This document shows positions 51,685 to 61,944 of a DNA stretch of 64,000 bases, piece after piece; position 1 is the first letter of the stretch; every line of letters starts with the position of its first letter. Location of the stretch: positions 1-64,000 of the forward strand of contig CAVWGG010000009.1 in NCBI GenBank assembly GCA_963754535.1, read 5' to 3'. The stretch is from RPQJ01 sp963754535 (GTDB lineage Bacteria; Pseudomonadota; Gammaproteobacteria; Steroidobacterales; Steroidobacteraceae). The notes under the pieces are model-generated. The model made no database searches, was not told where the DNA came from, and saw only the letters and a list, made by a program, of their open reading frames with translations. The translations under genes were made by a program, and so were the position numbers.

Positions 51685-52799
51685 CAGAAATCGATCTCGA
51701 GGAAGAGAATGGCGAACAGCGCGTCGGCGAGGATCACCAGGAAGATCGACTGCACGACGGCCACCGTCGTGAGCCGGCCGAGTTCACGCGACGATTCGCG
51801 CACCTGCAGGCCGCGCAACGTGCCCGTCAGGCCGATGAGCAATCCGAACACCGGGGCCTTCACGAGGCCAGCCCAGAACGTCGTCGGCGCTATGGCTTCG
51901 TCGAGCCGTGCGAAGAACTGCGGCCACGGCAGGTCGATCAGGTAGTGCGTCAGCATCGCACCGCCGAACAGTCCCATGAAGTCCGCGACGATCGTGAGCA
52001 GGGGCAACGCGATGATGAGGCCGAGGATGCGGGGCAGTACGAGCACCTCGTACGGATCGATGCCCATCGACTCGAGCGCGTCGACCTCGTCGTTGAGCTT
52101 CATCACGCCGAGTTCGGCGGCATAGGCGCTGCCCGTGCGGCCCGCGACCATGATCGCCGTGAGCAGCACGCCGAATTCGCGCAGCACGCCGAGTGCCACG
52201 ATGTCGACGGTGAAGATCTCGCCACCGTACGGCCGCAATTGCTGTGCGCTGATGTAGGCCGAGATCACGCTGATGAGGAAGGCGATCACCGCCACGACAG
52301 GCACGGCCTGGTAGCCCGTCTCGTAGGCGTGCCGCACGAAGGACGGAATGCGCAGGTGTCGCCAGGACCTCCAGGCCGAGCCTGCGGTCATGATCAGCTT
52401 GCCGCCGTACGTCAGCGCTTCGTACCAGCTTTCGCCGCGAGCCTCGATCGCGCGGCCGAGCCGGACGAGCGCCGCAGGCTGTTGCGGGATTGGCGCGATG
52501 TCGGCCGTGCGCACGCTCGCGCCATCGAGCAGTTCGTCGAGGTATTTGAAGTGCGCGGGCAGCGATCCGCTGACCACGGGTGCCATAGGCGCATCGGCCA
52601 TGGCCCGCTTCAGGACCCAGGCCGGTCCGATGTCGAATCGACCCGCGGCGGAAAAATCGACGCAGCGCGACCCTGCCCCGGCCCACTCGCGCAACGCGGC
52701 CTCGAGCGTGCCGAGGTCCACAGCACGACAGTCGCCTGCCAGCGTCAGCCGCCCCTCGGCGGAATCGACGCGGCCCTCGAATGCAGGGGAATTCGGCAT
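51684..52799 (-). CDS. MlaE-like permease with N-terminal STAS-like domain
   Basis: The 371-residue protein has a STAS-like soluble part (about 10-95, ADLGTLEAAL-type helix region) and a MlaE permease domain from about residue 150 (YETGYQAVPVVAVIAFLISVISAYISAQQL, ELGVMKLNDEVDALESMGIDPYEVLVLPR). In E. coli the STAS protein MlaB is separate; here it is fused. It is the first gene of the operon, divergent from the CPA2 antiporter gene. No MlaC-like gene follows. Confidence 0.9.
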   Translation of the reverse strand: MPNSPAFEGRVDSAEGRLTLAGDCRAVDLGTLEAALREWAGAGSRCVDFSAAGRFDIGPAWVLKRAMADAPMAPVVSGSLPAHFKYLDELLDGASVRTADIAPIPQQPAALVRLGRAIEARGESWYEALTYGGKLIMTAGSAWRSWRHLRIPSFVRHAYETGYQAVPVVAVIAFLISVISAYISAQQLRPYGGEIFTVDIVALGVLREFGVLLTAIMVAGRTGSAYAAELGVMKLNDEVDALESMGIDPYEVLVLPRILGLIIALPLLTIVADFMGLFGGAMLTHYLIDLPWPQFFARLDEAIAPTTFWAGLVKAPVFGLLIGLTGTLRGLQVRESSRELGRLTTVAVVQSIFLVILADALFAILFLEIDF

Positions 52800-52909
52800 G
52801 ATGGCGCTTGTCCGGGCGCACGCGACCGGTCAGGGCTGCAGGTGGATCTCCACGGGCGGGAATGCCTCGTTGGAATGCTAGCATCGGCGCATCCGCTGCG
52901 TGAGGTCCG

Positions 52910-54898
52910 ATGGCGCACGACTTTCTCAGCCAGATCCTGATCCTGCTCGCGGGCTCGCTGCTGGTGCTGAGCCTGGTGCGCCGTTTCAAGCTGCCACCGA
53001 TCCTCGGCTATCTGCTGGTGGGCATGGTCCTCGGCCCGCATGCGCTAGGCCTCGTGCCGAGCGTGGCTTCCGTGCAGGTGCTCGCCGAGATCGGCGTCGT
53101 GTTCCTGGTGTTCACGCTAGGCCTGGAATTCTCGCTGGGCCGCATGGTCGCGATGAAATCCGAGGTGCTCGGCATCGGTGGCCTGCAGGTGCTGCTGTGC
53201 GGCCTGGCTTTCGGCGGCATGGCTTTCGCCTTCGGCGTTCACGCCGGCGCCGCCATCGTCATCGGCGGCGCGCTCGCGATGTCGTCCACCGCGATCGTGC
53301 TGCGGCAACTCGGCGACCAGATGGAGCTCACGCGCACGCACGCGCGGCTAGCGCTGGGCATCCTGCTGTTCCAGGACCTCGCCTTCGCGCCGCTGCTGGC
53401 GCTGGCCACTGCGCTCAGCGTGACCGGCGAAGTCCCGGGAGCACTGTGGCTGCTCAGCATGGCGGGACGCGGCCTGATCGCCCTCGTCGTCGTGCTCGTC
53501 GTGGGACGCTGGTTGCTGCGTCCGCTCTTTCGCGAGATCGCGCATCACCGCAGCACCGAGATTTTCACGCTGACGGTGCTGTTCGTGTCGTTGCTGGCCG
53601 CCTGGGCCACCGACCGGATGGGGCTGTCGATGGCGCTCGGCGGATTTCTCGCCGGCATGCTGCTCGCCGAGACCGAGTTCAAGCACCAGACCGAGGCCGT
53701 CATCAAGCCGTTCCAGGACATCCTGCTCGGCCTGTTCTTCGTCTCCGTCGGCATGCTGCTGGACCTGCGCCTGCTGCTCACGCAGCTGCCGCTCGTGCTG
53801 CTGCTGATCGCGGCACTGCTGCTGATCAAGGCGGTGATCGTTGCGTTGATCGTGCGGCGGTTCGTGCCCAACAATCGCAAGGCACTGCGCACCGCCATCG
53901 CAGTGAGCATGGGCGGCGAGTTCGGGTTTGCCCTGCTGACGCTGTTGCTGCGCGGTGACGCCGTCGATCACGGCATCGTGCAGGCGCTGCTGACGGCCAT
54001 CGCGCTGAGCATGCTGCTCGGCCCGTTGCTCGTGCGCTACAACGGGCGCATCGCCGACAGGATCCTGCGCCGGCCACCGGCCCAGCCTTCGGATCTCGCG
54101 CTCGAGACCGCGGCGTCGCGGGAAATTGCGCAGCGCGAGCACGTGATGATCTGCGGCTTCGGCCGCGTGGGGCAGAACCTCGCCCGCGTGCTCGGGCAGC
54201 GCGGCTTCGAGTTCATCGCGCTCGATTTCGACCCGTTTCGTGTCCGCGATGCACGCATGGCGGGCGAGCCGGTGGTGTACGGCGATGCGACGCACCCCGA
54301 AGTCCTGCGCGCACTCGGGCTCGAGCATGCCTCCGTCGTCGTCATTTCATTCGACGAGCCCACGACGGCCGTGCGCATCGTGCGTGCCGTGCGTCGGCTG
54401 CGAACGGACGTGCCCGTGCTCGTACGCACCGAGGACGACAAGTTCCTCGAACCGCTGCAGGCGGCCGGCGCGACCGAGGTGGTGCCCGGCATCTTCGAGA
54501 CGAGCCTCGCGCTCGTGTCGCATGTGCTGTTGTTCCTGCGCGTGCCGCCGGCGGAGGTGCTCGAGATGACCGAACAGGTCCGGCACGAGCGCTATGCGAT
54601 CCTGCGCAGCGTGTTCCGCCGGCGCGAAGGCCGCGCGCCCATCGATCCCGAGGACGATCGCCAGGATCGGCAGCAGCTTTATACGGTCGTGCTGCCGCCG
54701 GGTGCGCGCGGCGTGGGCCAGACCATCCGTGACCTCGGGCTGGAAAGCGGTCCTGTCACGGTAAGCGCCATCCGGCGCGAAGGGATCACGGGCCGCGACC
54801 CCGACCCCGAGTCTCGGCTCAAGGTTGGGGACGTGCTGGTGCTGTGGGGACGGCCCGACGACCTGCAGCGGGCCGAGAGCCGGCTGCTGATGGGCTGA
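52910..54898 (+). CDS. CPA2-family cation:proton antiporter with TrkA domains
   Basis: The 662-residue protein has about twelve membrane helices (residues 5-380), then a TrkA-N Rossmann domain (HVMICGFGRVGQNLARVLGQ) and a TrkA-C domain at the end. This is the KefB/KefC plan for potassium efflux under glutathione or NAD control. GAGG precedes the ATG. It converges with dps, with only three bases between the stops. Confidence 0.9.
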   Translation: MAHDFLSQILILLAGSLLVLSLVRRFKLPPILGYLLVGMVLGPHALGLVPSVASVQVLAEIGVVFLVFTLGLEFSLGRMVAMKSEVLGIGGLQVLLCGLAFGGMAFAFGVHAGAAIVIGGALAMSSTAIVLRQLGDQMELTRTHARLALGILLFQDLAFAPLLALATALSVTGEVPGALWLLSMAGRGLIALVVVLVVGRWLLRPLFREIAHHRSTEIFTLTVLFVSLLAAWATDRMGLSMALGGFLAGMLLAETEFKHQTEAVIKPFQDILLGLFFVSVGMLLDLRLLLTQLPLVLLLIAALLLIKAVIVALIVRRFVPNNRKALRTAIAVSMGGEFGFALLTLLLRGDAVDHGIVQALLTAIALSMLLGPLLVRYNGRIADRILRRPPAQPSDLALETAASREIAQREHVMICGFGRVGQNLARVLGQRGFEFIALDFDPFRVRDARMAGEPVVYGDATHPEVLRALGLEHASVVVISFDEPTTAVRIVRAVRRLRTDVPVLVRTEDDKFLEPLQAAGATEVVPGIFETSLALVSHVLLFLRVPPAEVLEMTEQVRHERYAILRSVFRRREGRAPIDPEDDRQDRQQLYTVVLPPGARGVGQTIRDLGLESGPVTVSAIRREGITGRDPDPESRLKVGDVLVLWGRPDDLQRAESRLLMG

Positions 54899-54901
54899 GG
54901 G

Positions 54902-55384
54902 CTAGCGGTCCGCCTGCAGGTGCGCCTCGACCAGCCAGAGGCTCTTGTCGGCACTGCGTGAAATGCCGGTGAACAGGTCGCTGGTGTCGGCATCGCCGGC
55001 CTTGCCGGTTTCGTCGATGGCCTTGCGCACGCCCTTGCCGAAACGGGCCAGCGCGCCCGCCAAAGCCTCGAGGTGGGCGACGCCGTCGGCCAACTCGAGC
55101 GGGTATGCCGGCAGCTTCGACCGGCCAACCACCGCCTGGATCGTGCCTTCGGCGGTCCCACCCAGCGCGGTGATGCGCTCGGCCATGTCGTCAATGTGGC
55201 CGCCGAGGTCGCCCGCAATCTTGTCGAACAACTCGTGCAGGGCGATGAAGTGCGGTCCTTTCACGTTCCAGTGCGCCTGCTTGGCCTGGAAATGCAGGTC
55301 GATCGCGTCCGCCAGGCGGGCGTTCAGGACCTCGACGACCCTGGTGCGGGTCTTGGTGGACAGGTCATTGCGGGTCGGGTGCAT
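54902..55384 (-). CDS. dps: Dps family DNA-protecting ferritin-like protein
   Basis: The 160-residue protein has the Dps ferroxidase motif (KQAHWNVKGPHFIALHELFD, then DDMAERITALGG). It forms 12-mers that bind DNA and oxidise ferrous iron with peroxide. The N terminus is short but includes Lys and Arg residues. The divergent tetR gene shares its upstream region. Confidence 0.92.
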   Translation of the reverse strand: MHPTRNDLSTKTRTRVVEVLNARLADAIDLHFQAKQAHWNVKGPHFIALHELFDKIAGDLGGHIDDMAERITALGGTAEGTIQAVVGRSKLPAYPLELADGVAHLEALAGALARFGKGVRKAIDETGKAGDADTSDLFTGISRSADKSLWLVEAHLQADR

Positions 55385-55528
55385 AGCAACTCCTTGGGCA
55401 GTGGCAATCCGCTGCGCGGATCGGATCGAATGGACGCCATTGTCGGACCCCCGGTGAGCGCAACCAACAGAACCTGACGATGCCCCCGATCGCTCCAGTC
55501 GATCGCAATAATGTACGCTTGTCCATGT

Positions 55529-55545
55529 ATTGACACTGTGTCAAT
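55529..55545. promoter_or_regulatory. Perfect palindromic operator ATTGACACTGTGTCAAT
   Basis: The 17-base palindrome ATTGACAC-T-GTGTCAAT lies 11 bases upstream of the tetR ATG at 55557 and contains TTGACA. It is the type of site bound by TetR dimers and is a good candidate for autoregulation and control of the following efflux operon. It may also affect dps. Confidence 0.7.
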
Positions 55546-55556
55546 CTCCTATCACG

Positions 55557-56213
55557 ATGTCAGCCATGTCGTACCTCACCGAACGCCGCCAGGAAGAAAA
55601 GGACCGCCGCCGCACCGAAATCGTCGATGCAGCCGAGGCCCTGTATGCCGAGACGGGCTGGGATGCCATCACGATGGACCAGGTGGCCCGCCGGGCTCGT
55701 TTGAGCCGCGCCCTGCTCTACGTCTACTTCAAGGACAAGGGCGACCTGCACATGACGCTGGTCGAGCGCTCGCTCGAGGCGCTGCACGATCGCTTCGTTG
55801 CCGCCCGGAAGGGCCGGACGGACGGCATCGCGGAGGTCGAGGCCATTGGTCGCGCCTACCTCGCCTTCTCGGTCGAGACGCCGCACTACTTCGACGCCTG
55901 CGCGCGCTACCAGGCGCATCCGACGGGAGAACACGGAACGGACGCCGCCCCATGCAACGAAGCGGCCTGCGAAGTCGCCGGCCACCGCGTGCATGAGGTC
56001 ATCGTCGAATCGCTGAATCGCGGCGTGGCCGACGGCTCGATCCGCGCCGACATCGGCGATCCGTTCGTCACCGCGCTGACGCTCTGGGCGTTCACGCACG
56101 GCATGATCCAGATCGCTTCGACCAAGGGCGGCCAGATCGAGCACTTGGGCACCTCCGTGCAGTCGTTCATCGAGCATGGCCTCGATCTCGCCCTGCGGGC
56201 GCTGAAACCATGA
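55557..56213 (+). CDS. TetR/AcrR-family transcriptional regulator
   Basis: The product has an N-terminal TetR helix-turn-helix (RRTEIVDAAEALYAETGWDAITMDQVARRARLSRALLYVYFKDK) and a C-terminal ligand domain. The start at 55557 or 55566 (MSYLTERRQ) is uncertain, since neither has a clear ribosome binding site. It is the first gene of the efflux operon, and its stop overlaps the outer-membrane gene (ATGA). It probably represses its own promoter and the operon. Confidence 0.88.
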   Translation: MSAMSYLTERRQEEKDRRRTEIVDAAEALYAETGWDAITMDQVARRARLSRALLYVYFKDKGDLHMTLVERSLEALHDRFVAARKGRTDGIAEVEAIGRAYLAFSVETPHYFDACARYQAHPTGEHGTDAAPCNEAACEVAGHRVHEVIVESLNRGVADGSIRADIGDPFVTALTLWAFTHGMIQIASTKGGQIEHLGTSVQSFIEHGLDLALRALKP

Positions 56214-57688
56214 AGCGCGCAGCTTCTTTGTTCCTGTCAGTGGTGCTGCACGGCGGCGTCGTGCCGCTGGCCCAGGCCGCATCGCCACCCCCTGTCGCGC
56301 AAGCCGCGCAGCCGCTCGTCACCATGGAAGACGGGCTGCGACAGGTCATCGACGAAGCGCTCACCGCCAACCTCGAGCTGCGCGCTTCCGGCGCCACCGT
56401 GCAGCAGCGGCTCGCCGCCCTGGACCAGGCGCGTGCGCGTTATCTCCCGGTAATCGACTTCGCTGCGCGCTACTCGATGGCCGACGGCGGTCGCACCATC
56501 GACTTCCCGGTCGGCGACCTGCTGAACCCGGTGTACGAGACGCTGGACCAGATGCTGGCGGCGCAGGGTCAGGCACCGCAGTTTCCGCGCGTCCGGAACG
56601 AGTCGATCGCTTTCCTGCGCGACCAGGAGCAGGAAACGAAGCTGGTCCTCGAACAGCCGATCTACGAACCGCGCATCGGTCCGGCCGTCGACGCGACGCG
56701 AGCCGACGCCGCGCGTGCCGAAGCGGACCTGGCCGCGCTGCGGTCACAGGTCATCCGCGACGTGAAGCAGGCGTACTACCGCTGGATCGCGGCGCAGCAG
56801 GCCGTGACGGTGCTCGACGCAACGCTCGCAGCCACGCGCGAAAACCTCAAGGCCAACGAAAGCCTGTACCGCAACGGCAAGGTCACGCGCGACCTCGTCT
56901 ATCGTGCCGAGGCCGACGTGCTCGAAGTGGAGCAGGAACGCCTGGCAACGGCGAGCCGGGTCCGCATCGCGCAGAGTTACGTGAACCTGCTGCGCAATGC
57001 GCCCCTGTCGCAGTCACTGCCGAATGCGGCACTCGACGCCGAGACGATCGAGCGCTTCCGCACCCGCTTGCTGTCGGCGCTTGCGGGCAGGCAGATCGAC
57101 ACACTGAAACTGCAGGAGCTCGCGAGCCAGCGCCGCGAGGAACTCAAGGGCCTCGATGCAGCCATCGCCGTTGGCGAAGCACGCCAGGACCTGGCGCGCG
57201 CGGCGTTCAAGCCGTCGCTCGCCTTTGGCGCCGAAGCGGGCATCCAGGGCACGGACTACGGCTTCGCGGACGAAGACCGCTACGTGCTCGCATCATTGGT
57301 GCTGCGCTTCAACGCATTCCGCGGCGGTGCCGACCAGGCCGCCCTGCGCGAAGCACGCGCCCTCACCGATCAACTGCGCGCGACCCGCGAGCTTGCCGGC
57401 CAGCAGGTGCGCCTCGAAGTGCAGCAGGCGCTCGAGAACTTCGCGGTGGCCGAGGCCTCGCTCGACACGGCGGCCAAGCGCGCGGAAGCGGCCAATGGCG
57501 CGTTCACGATCACCGCACGCAAGCGCGACCTGGGCCAGATCAACCAGGCTGAGTTCATCGACGCGCGACGCGCGCAGACCGATGCCCAGCTCAACGTCAC
57601 GCGAGTGCGGGCCGAGTACCTGGCCCGGCTTGCAGAACTCGAATTCTCCATCGGCGACGCGCGCCGCATGGAGCGGGAGCGGATGTGA
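56210..57688 (+). CDS. TolC-family outer membrane efflux protein
   Basis: The 492-residue protein has a signal peptide (ending AQA at about residue 24) and two TolC-type helical repeats (VTMEDGLRQVIDEALTANLELRAS early, and GFADEDRYVLASLVLRFNAFRGG later). It forms the outer-membrane duct of a tripartite pump with the next two genes. Its stop overlaps the adaptor gene as GTGA. Confidence 0.9.
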   Translation: MKRAASLFLSVVLHGGVVPLAQAASPPPVAQAAQPLVTMEDGLRQVIDEALTANLELRASGATVQQRLAALDQARARYLPVIDFAARYSMADGGRTIDFPVGDLLNPVYETLDQMLAAQGQAPQFPRVRNESIAFLRDQEQETKLVLEQPIYEPRIGPAVDATRADAARAEADLAALRSQVIRDVKQAYYRWIAAQQAVTVLDATLAATRENLKANESLYRNGKVTRDLVYRAEADVLEVEQERLATASRVRIAQSYVNLLRNAPLSQSLPNAALDAETIERFRTRLLSALAGRQIDTLKLQELASQRREELKGLDAAIAVGEARQDLARAAFKPSLAFGAEAGIQGTDYGFADEDRYVLASLVLRFNAFRGGADQAALREARALTDQLRATRELAGQQVRLEVQQALENFAVAEASLDTAAKRAEAANGAFTITARKRDLGQINQAEFIDARRAQTDAQLNVTRVRAEYLARLAELEFSIGDARRMERERM

Positions 57689-58764
57689 AGAAGCCAGTCG
57701 GGAAGATGCTGTCCGTCTTGTCCATCCTGGCCGTCGCAGCCCTCCTCGGCGCCTGCGGTGCCGGGAGGAACGACGACACCGTGGAGGCACAGCCAGCCGC
57801 CGTGCGTGCCGTGCCCGTAGCAAGCGTTGCAGTCACGACGCAAACGCGCGCGGTGGGGATGCTCGCGCCGCGCAACGAAATCCGCCTTGCCTTCAAAGTC
57901 GGCGGCGTCGTCGATTCGGTGCGCGTCGAGTCGGGCGACATCGTGCGCAAGGGCCAGGTGCTCGCCGAGCTGAAGCGCGCCGAAGTGGATGCCACGGTCT
58001 CGCAGGCGGCCGAGGGCGTCGAAAAGGCCCGCCGGGACCTGGAACGCGCGAAGCAGTTGCGCATCGACGAAGTCGCGACCGAGGAACAGGTGCAGGACCT
58101 GACGACCGCCTACAACGTCGCCCGCTCCAACCTCGACGCAGCGCGCTTCAACGCGCGCTTCGCGCGCATCGAGGCGCCGGTGGACGGCATCGTTTTCGAG
58201 CGCACGGTCGAGAGCGGCGAGCTGGTGCAGCCCGGACAGCCGGTGGTCGTCGTCGGCTCGACGGATTCGGGCTGGGTCGTGCGCGTCGGCCTCGCCGACC
58301 GCGACGTGGTGCGCATGGAATCGGGCGCGCCGGCACAGGTGACCTTCGACGCCTTCCCGGGCCGGACATTCGAGGGCAAGGTGACGCGCATCGGCGCCGC
58401 CGCGGACCGGGTGACGGGCACGTTCGAAGTGGAAGTCGAGGTGAGCCCGCAGGGTGCCCGCTTTGCGCGCGGGCTCGTGGCCAAGGTCACGCTGCCGCTC
58501 TCACGGCTGCCCGACGTCGCCCCGAGCGCAACGGTCGTGCCGATCACGGCGATCGTGGAAGCCGACGGCCAGCGGGCCACCGTGTACGTGCTCGATCGCG
58601 AGAAGAAGGTCGCGCACCGCAAGGATGTCACGCTCGGTCCCCTGCTCGGCGAGCAGGTGATCGTGACCGCGGGCCTCGTCACGGGCGAACCCGTGATCAC
58701 CGATGGCGCGGCGTGGCTCACGGACGGTCGCAGCGTGCGCGTCATCGCCGACGACCGGGGCTGA
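57685..58764 (+). CDS. RND efflux periplasmic adaptor lipoprotein (HlyD/MFP)
   Basis: The 359-residue adaptor has a lipobox (AALLGACG) after a signal sequence, a lipoyl domain (RLAFKVGGVVDSVRVESGDIVRKGQVLAEL), a helical hairpin and the second lipoyl half (RIEAPVDGIVFERTVESGELVQPGQPVVVV). It bridges the pump and the TolC-like channel. It starts at GTG. Confidence 0.92.
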   Translation: MKKPVGKMLSVLSILAVAALLGACGAGRNDDTVEAQPAAVRAVPVASVAVTTQTRAVGMLAPRNEIRLAFKVGGVVDSVRVESGDIVRKGQVLAELKRAEVDATVSQAAEGVEKARRDLERAKQLRIDEVATEEQVQDLTTAYNVARSNLDAARFNARFARIEAPVDGIVFERTVESGELVQPGQPVVVVGSTDSGWVVRVGLADRDVVRMESGAPAQVTFDAFPGRTFEGKVTRIGAAADRVTGTFEVEVEVSPQGARFARGLVAKVTLPLSRLPDVAPSATVVPITAIVEADGQRATVYVLDREKKVAHRKDVTLGPLLGEQVIVTAGLVTGEPVITDGAAWLTDGRSVRVIADDRG

Positions 58765-58767
58765 GCC

Positions 58768-61700
58768 GTGCGTCTGTGGGAATTCGCGGTCCGGCGCTGG
58801 CAGTTCACGCTGCTGCTGTTCGGCCTGCTGCTCGGCGTCGGGTACACCACCCTCAAGAATATTCCGCGCGCCGAGGACCCGGAGTTTCACGCGCCGGTGC
58901 CGATCATCGTCGTGGCGTATCCGGGCGCCGATCCAGCCGACATCGAGCGGCTGATCGTCGACCCCATCGAAGACGCGATCAACGAACTCGACGACATCAA
59001 GCGCATCGACAGCCGCTCGCTCGACGGCGTCGGCATCATCCAGGTCGAGTTCCAGTGGGACCAGGACCCGGACGAGAAGTACGACGAGGTCGTGCGCGAG
59101 GTGAATCGCATCCGCGCCGACCTGCCCGCAGACCTGGCGAGCCTCGAGGTGCGGCGCACCGGCTCCGGTCTCGTCAACATCATGCAGGTTGCCCTGGTCA
59201 GTCCGGACGCCTCGTACCGTGAAATGGACGACCTCGGCCGCGCGCTGAGCGACGACCTCGAAACCCTGCCCGGCGTGCGACGCAGCGAGGTTTTTGCTCT
59301 GCCCGAGCCCGAGGTCCGCATCGCCGTCGACCTCGAACGGATGGGGCGCGCGGGCATTTCGCTGGGGCAGGTCGAAGCCGCCGTGCGCGGCGAAAATGCT
59401 TCTATCCCGGGTGGCTCGGTCGACCTCGGCTTGCGCAAGTTCAACCTGAAGACCTCGGGCAGCTACGACTCGCTCGACGAAATCGCCGGCACGGTCGTCG
59501 CCAGCCGCAACGGGCGCGTGGTCCGGTTGCGCGACGTCGCCGAAGTTTCGTGGGACACGAGCGAGCAGCAGTACATCGGCCGCTACAACGGCCGGCGCGC
59601 GATCTTCGTGACCGCAAGCGCCAAGGACCGCGTCGACGTCTTCGATGTGCGCAAAGCCATCGACGGCAGCCTTGCCCGCTTCGAGGGCACATTGCCGCCG
59701 AACGTGAAGCTCGAGCGCGGCTTCGACCAGACTCGCAACGTCAAGCACCGGCTCGACCGTCTCGGCTTCGACTTCGCGATCGCGATCGGGCTCGTGCTGC
59801 TCACGCTGATTCCGCTTGGAATGAGGGCGGCGGGCGTAGTGATGATCTCCATCCCGTTGTCGCTCTCGATCGGGCTTGCGGCGCTCTATTTCACCGGGTT
59901 CTCGCTCAACCAGCTTTCCATCGCGGGTTTCGTGCTCGCGCTCGGCCTGCTGGTGGACGATTCGATCGTCGTCGTCGAGAACATCGAGCGGTACCTGCGC
60001 GCCGGGTACACGCGTGTCGAGGCTGCGATCGCGGCCACCGACCAGATCGCGCTCGCCGTCATCGGCTGCACCGCGACGCTGTTGTTCGCCTTCCTGCCGC
60101 TGCTGTTCCTGCCGGAAGGCGCGGGGATATTCATCCGTTCGCTGCCGGCATCGGTGTTGTACACCGTGGCCGCATCGCTGCTGGTCTCGCTGACGGTCAT
60201 CCCGTTCCTGGCGAGCCGACTGCTCAAGGCCGAGGGCCACGGCGCCGAAGGCAACAAGGCGCTGCAGGGACTGATGCGCGTGATCCACGGCATCTACGGT
60301 CCGGCGCTGCGCGTCGCGCTGGCTGCGCCGAAGCGCACGCTGCTCGCGGCGCTGGCTTTCGTGCTCGCGTCCTTCGGCCTCACGGCGCTGATGGGTTTCA
60401 GCCTGTTTCCGAATGCCGACATCCCGCAGTTCCGCATCGCGGTGGAAACGCCGACCGGCGCGAGCCTGCCCGACACGGATCGCGCGGTGCGCTTCATCGA
60501 AGCCGAACTGCTGCGGCACGAGGAAGTGAAGCACGTCTTCGCGAACGTGGGTCGCGGCAACCCCCGCATCTACTACAACATCTTCCCCGAGGAGAAGAAG
60601 GCGAACGTCGGCGAGGTGTTCGTCGAGCTGCAGCATTTCGACCCGCGCACGACCCCGGCGCTGCTCGAAGGACTGCGGCAGACGTTCGCAGGCTATCGCC
60701 GGCGCGCGGATCATCGTCGAGAGCTATCGCAACGGCCCGCCGATCGCCGCGCCGATCGAAATCGCGATCGTGGGGCCCGACCTCGATGCGCTGCAGAGGC
60801 TGGCGAACCAGGCCGAGGCGCTCATGGTCGCCACGCCAGGCACGCGCAACGTCGACAACCCGGCCCGTCGGCTGCGCACCGATCTCGACCTGCGCATCGA
60901 CTCGGACAAGGCGGCGCTGTTCGGCGTCGCCCCAGTCGAAGCCGATCGCACGGTGCGCGCTGCAGTCGCGGGGCTCAACGTGGGCAAGTATCGCGAGTCG
61001 GATGGCGACGAATACGACATCACGCTGCGCCTGCCGATGCAGGGACGGCAGACGCTGCAGGCGCTCGACTACATCGAAGTGGCTGCGGCGAACGGACAGC
61101 CCGTGCCGTTGCGACAGCTGACCGACCCGCAATTCACGACGGCACCCAGTGCCATCCGCCGGCACGATCGGCTGCGCGAATACCTGCTGACGGCCTACCC
61201 GACGGCGGACATGAACGTGGCCGAGGTGACGCAGGGCGTGCTCAGGAGCCTGCAGCAGCTCGAGCTGCCGCCCGGGTATTCGATCCGGGCCGGCGGCGAA
61301 CTCGAGGCGCAGCAGGAGAGCTTCAGCGGCATCGGCACCGCCGTGCTGGTCGCGGTGTTCGGCATCCTGGCCGTGCTGGTGCTGGAGTTCGGCAGCTTCC
61401 GTTCGATGCTGATCGTCGCCGGCGTGATCCCGCTCGGCATGGCCGGCGGCTTCATCGCCTTGTTCCTGACGGGTTACGACCTGTCGTTCACGGCAACGAT
61501 CGGCATCGTGGCGCTGATCGGCATCGAGATCAAGAACTCGATCCTGCTGGTCGACTTCACCAACCAGCTGCGCGAACAGGGTGTGCCGCTCGATGACGCG
61601 ATCACGCAGGCGGGCGAAATCCGCTTCCTGCCGATCCTGCTGACGTCAGCCACTGCGATCGGCGGACTGCTGCCGCTCGCCATCCAGGGTTCGGGGCTCT

Positions 61701-61858
61701 ATTCGCCGCTCGCGATCGTGATCATCGGCGGGCTGGTGTCGTCGACGCTGCTCGGTCGGTTGGTCACGCCAGTGATGTACAAGATGCTGCCGCCGTCGAT
61801 CGTGGCAGTGCCCGGAGCGAAGGCCGATGCTTCGCTGGCCGTCACGCGGGCGGTCTGA
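58768..61858 (+). pseudogene. RND efflux transporter, frameshifted
   Basis: From a GTG at 58768 the frame gives a normal RND N-terminal half, with TM4 charged pair LGLLVDDSIVVVENIERY and porter domains, to about 60696 (LRQTFAGY). Then the homology moves by one base: GARIIVESYRNGPPIAAP and the rest, through the C-terminal TM bundle (IGIVALIGIEIKNSILLVDFTNQ), continue in another frame to 61858. The total length, 3091, is 3n+1, which fits a single inserted base. Uncorrected, translation gives a 942-residue chimera with a false tail. It is either a recent pseudogene or a sequencing error; otherwise the protein would be about 1029 residues. Confidence 0.85.
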
Positions 61859-61868
61859 ACTCGGTGAG

Positions 61869-61944
61869 GGCGTTTGATCCGGGTCTTCCCGGGGCGAGCG
61901 GAAAGGCAGACACGCTCGCCCCGGGAAGACCCGGATCAAACGCC
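61869..61944. repeat. Perfect 32-bp inverted repeat (large hairpin)
   Basis: The sequence at 61869-61900, starting GGCGTTTGATCCGGGTCTTC, is exactly complementary to 61913-61944, with a 12-base loop GAAAGGCAGACA. It begins 10 bases after the RND stop. The stem and loop share CTTCCC...GAGC and GGAAAGGCAGACACGC with the repeat at 41.4 kb. No T tract follows, so it may be a REP-like unit or a factor-independent stop with poor U run. Confidence 0.85.

Noticed and set aside
59550..61121. Plus-strand ORF of 523 codons within the RND gene
   Set aside because: It is an Arg-rich alternative frame of the transporter; the true continuation after the frameshift is in a different frame.
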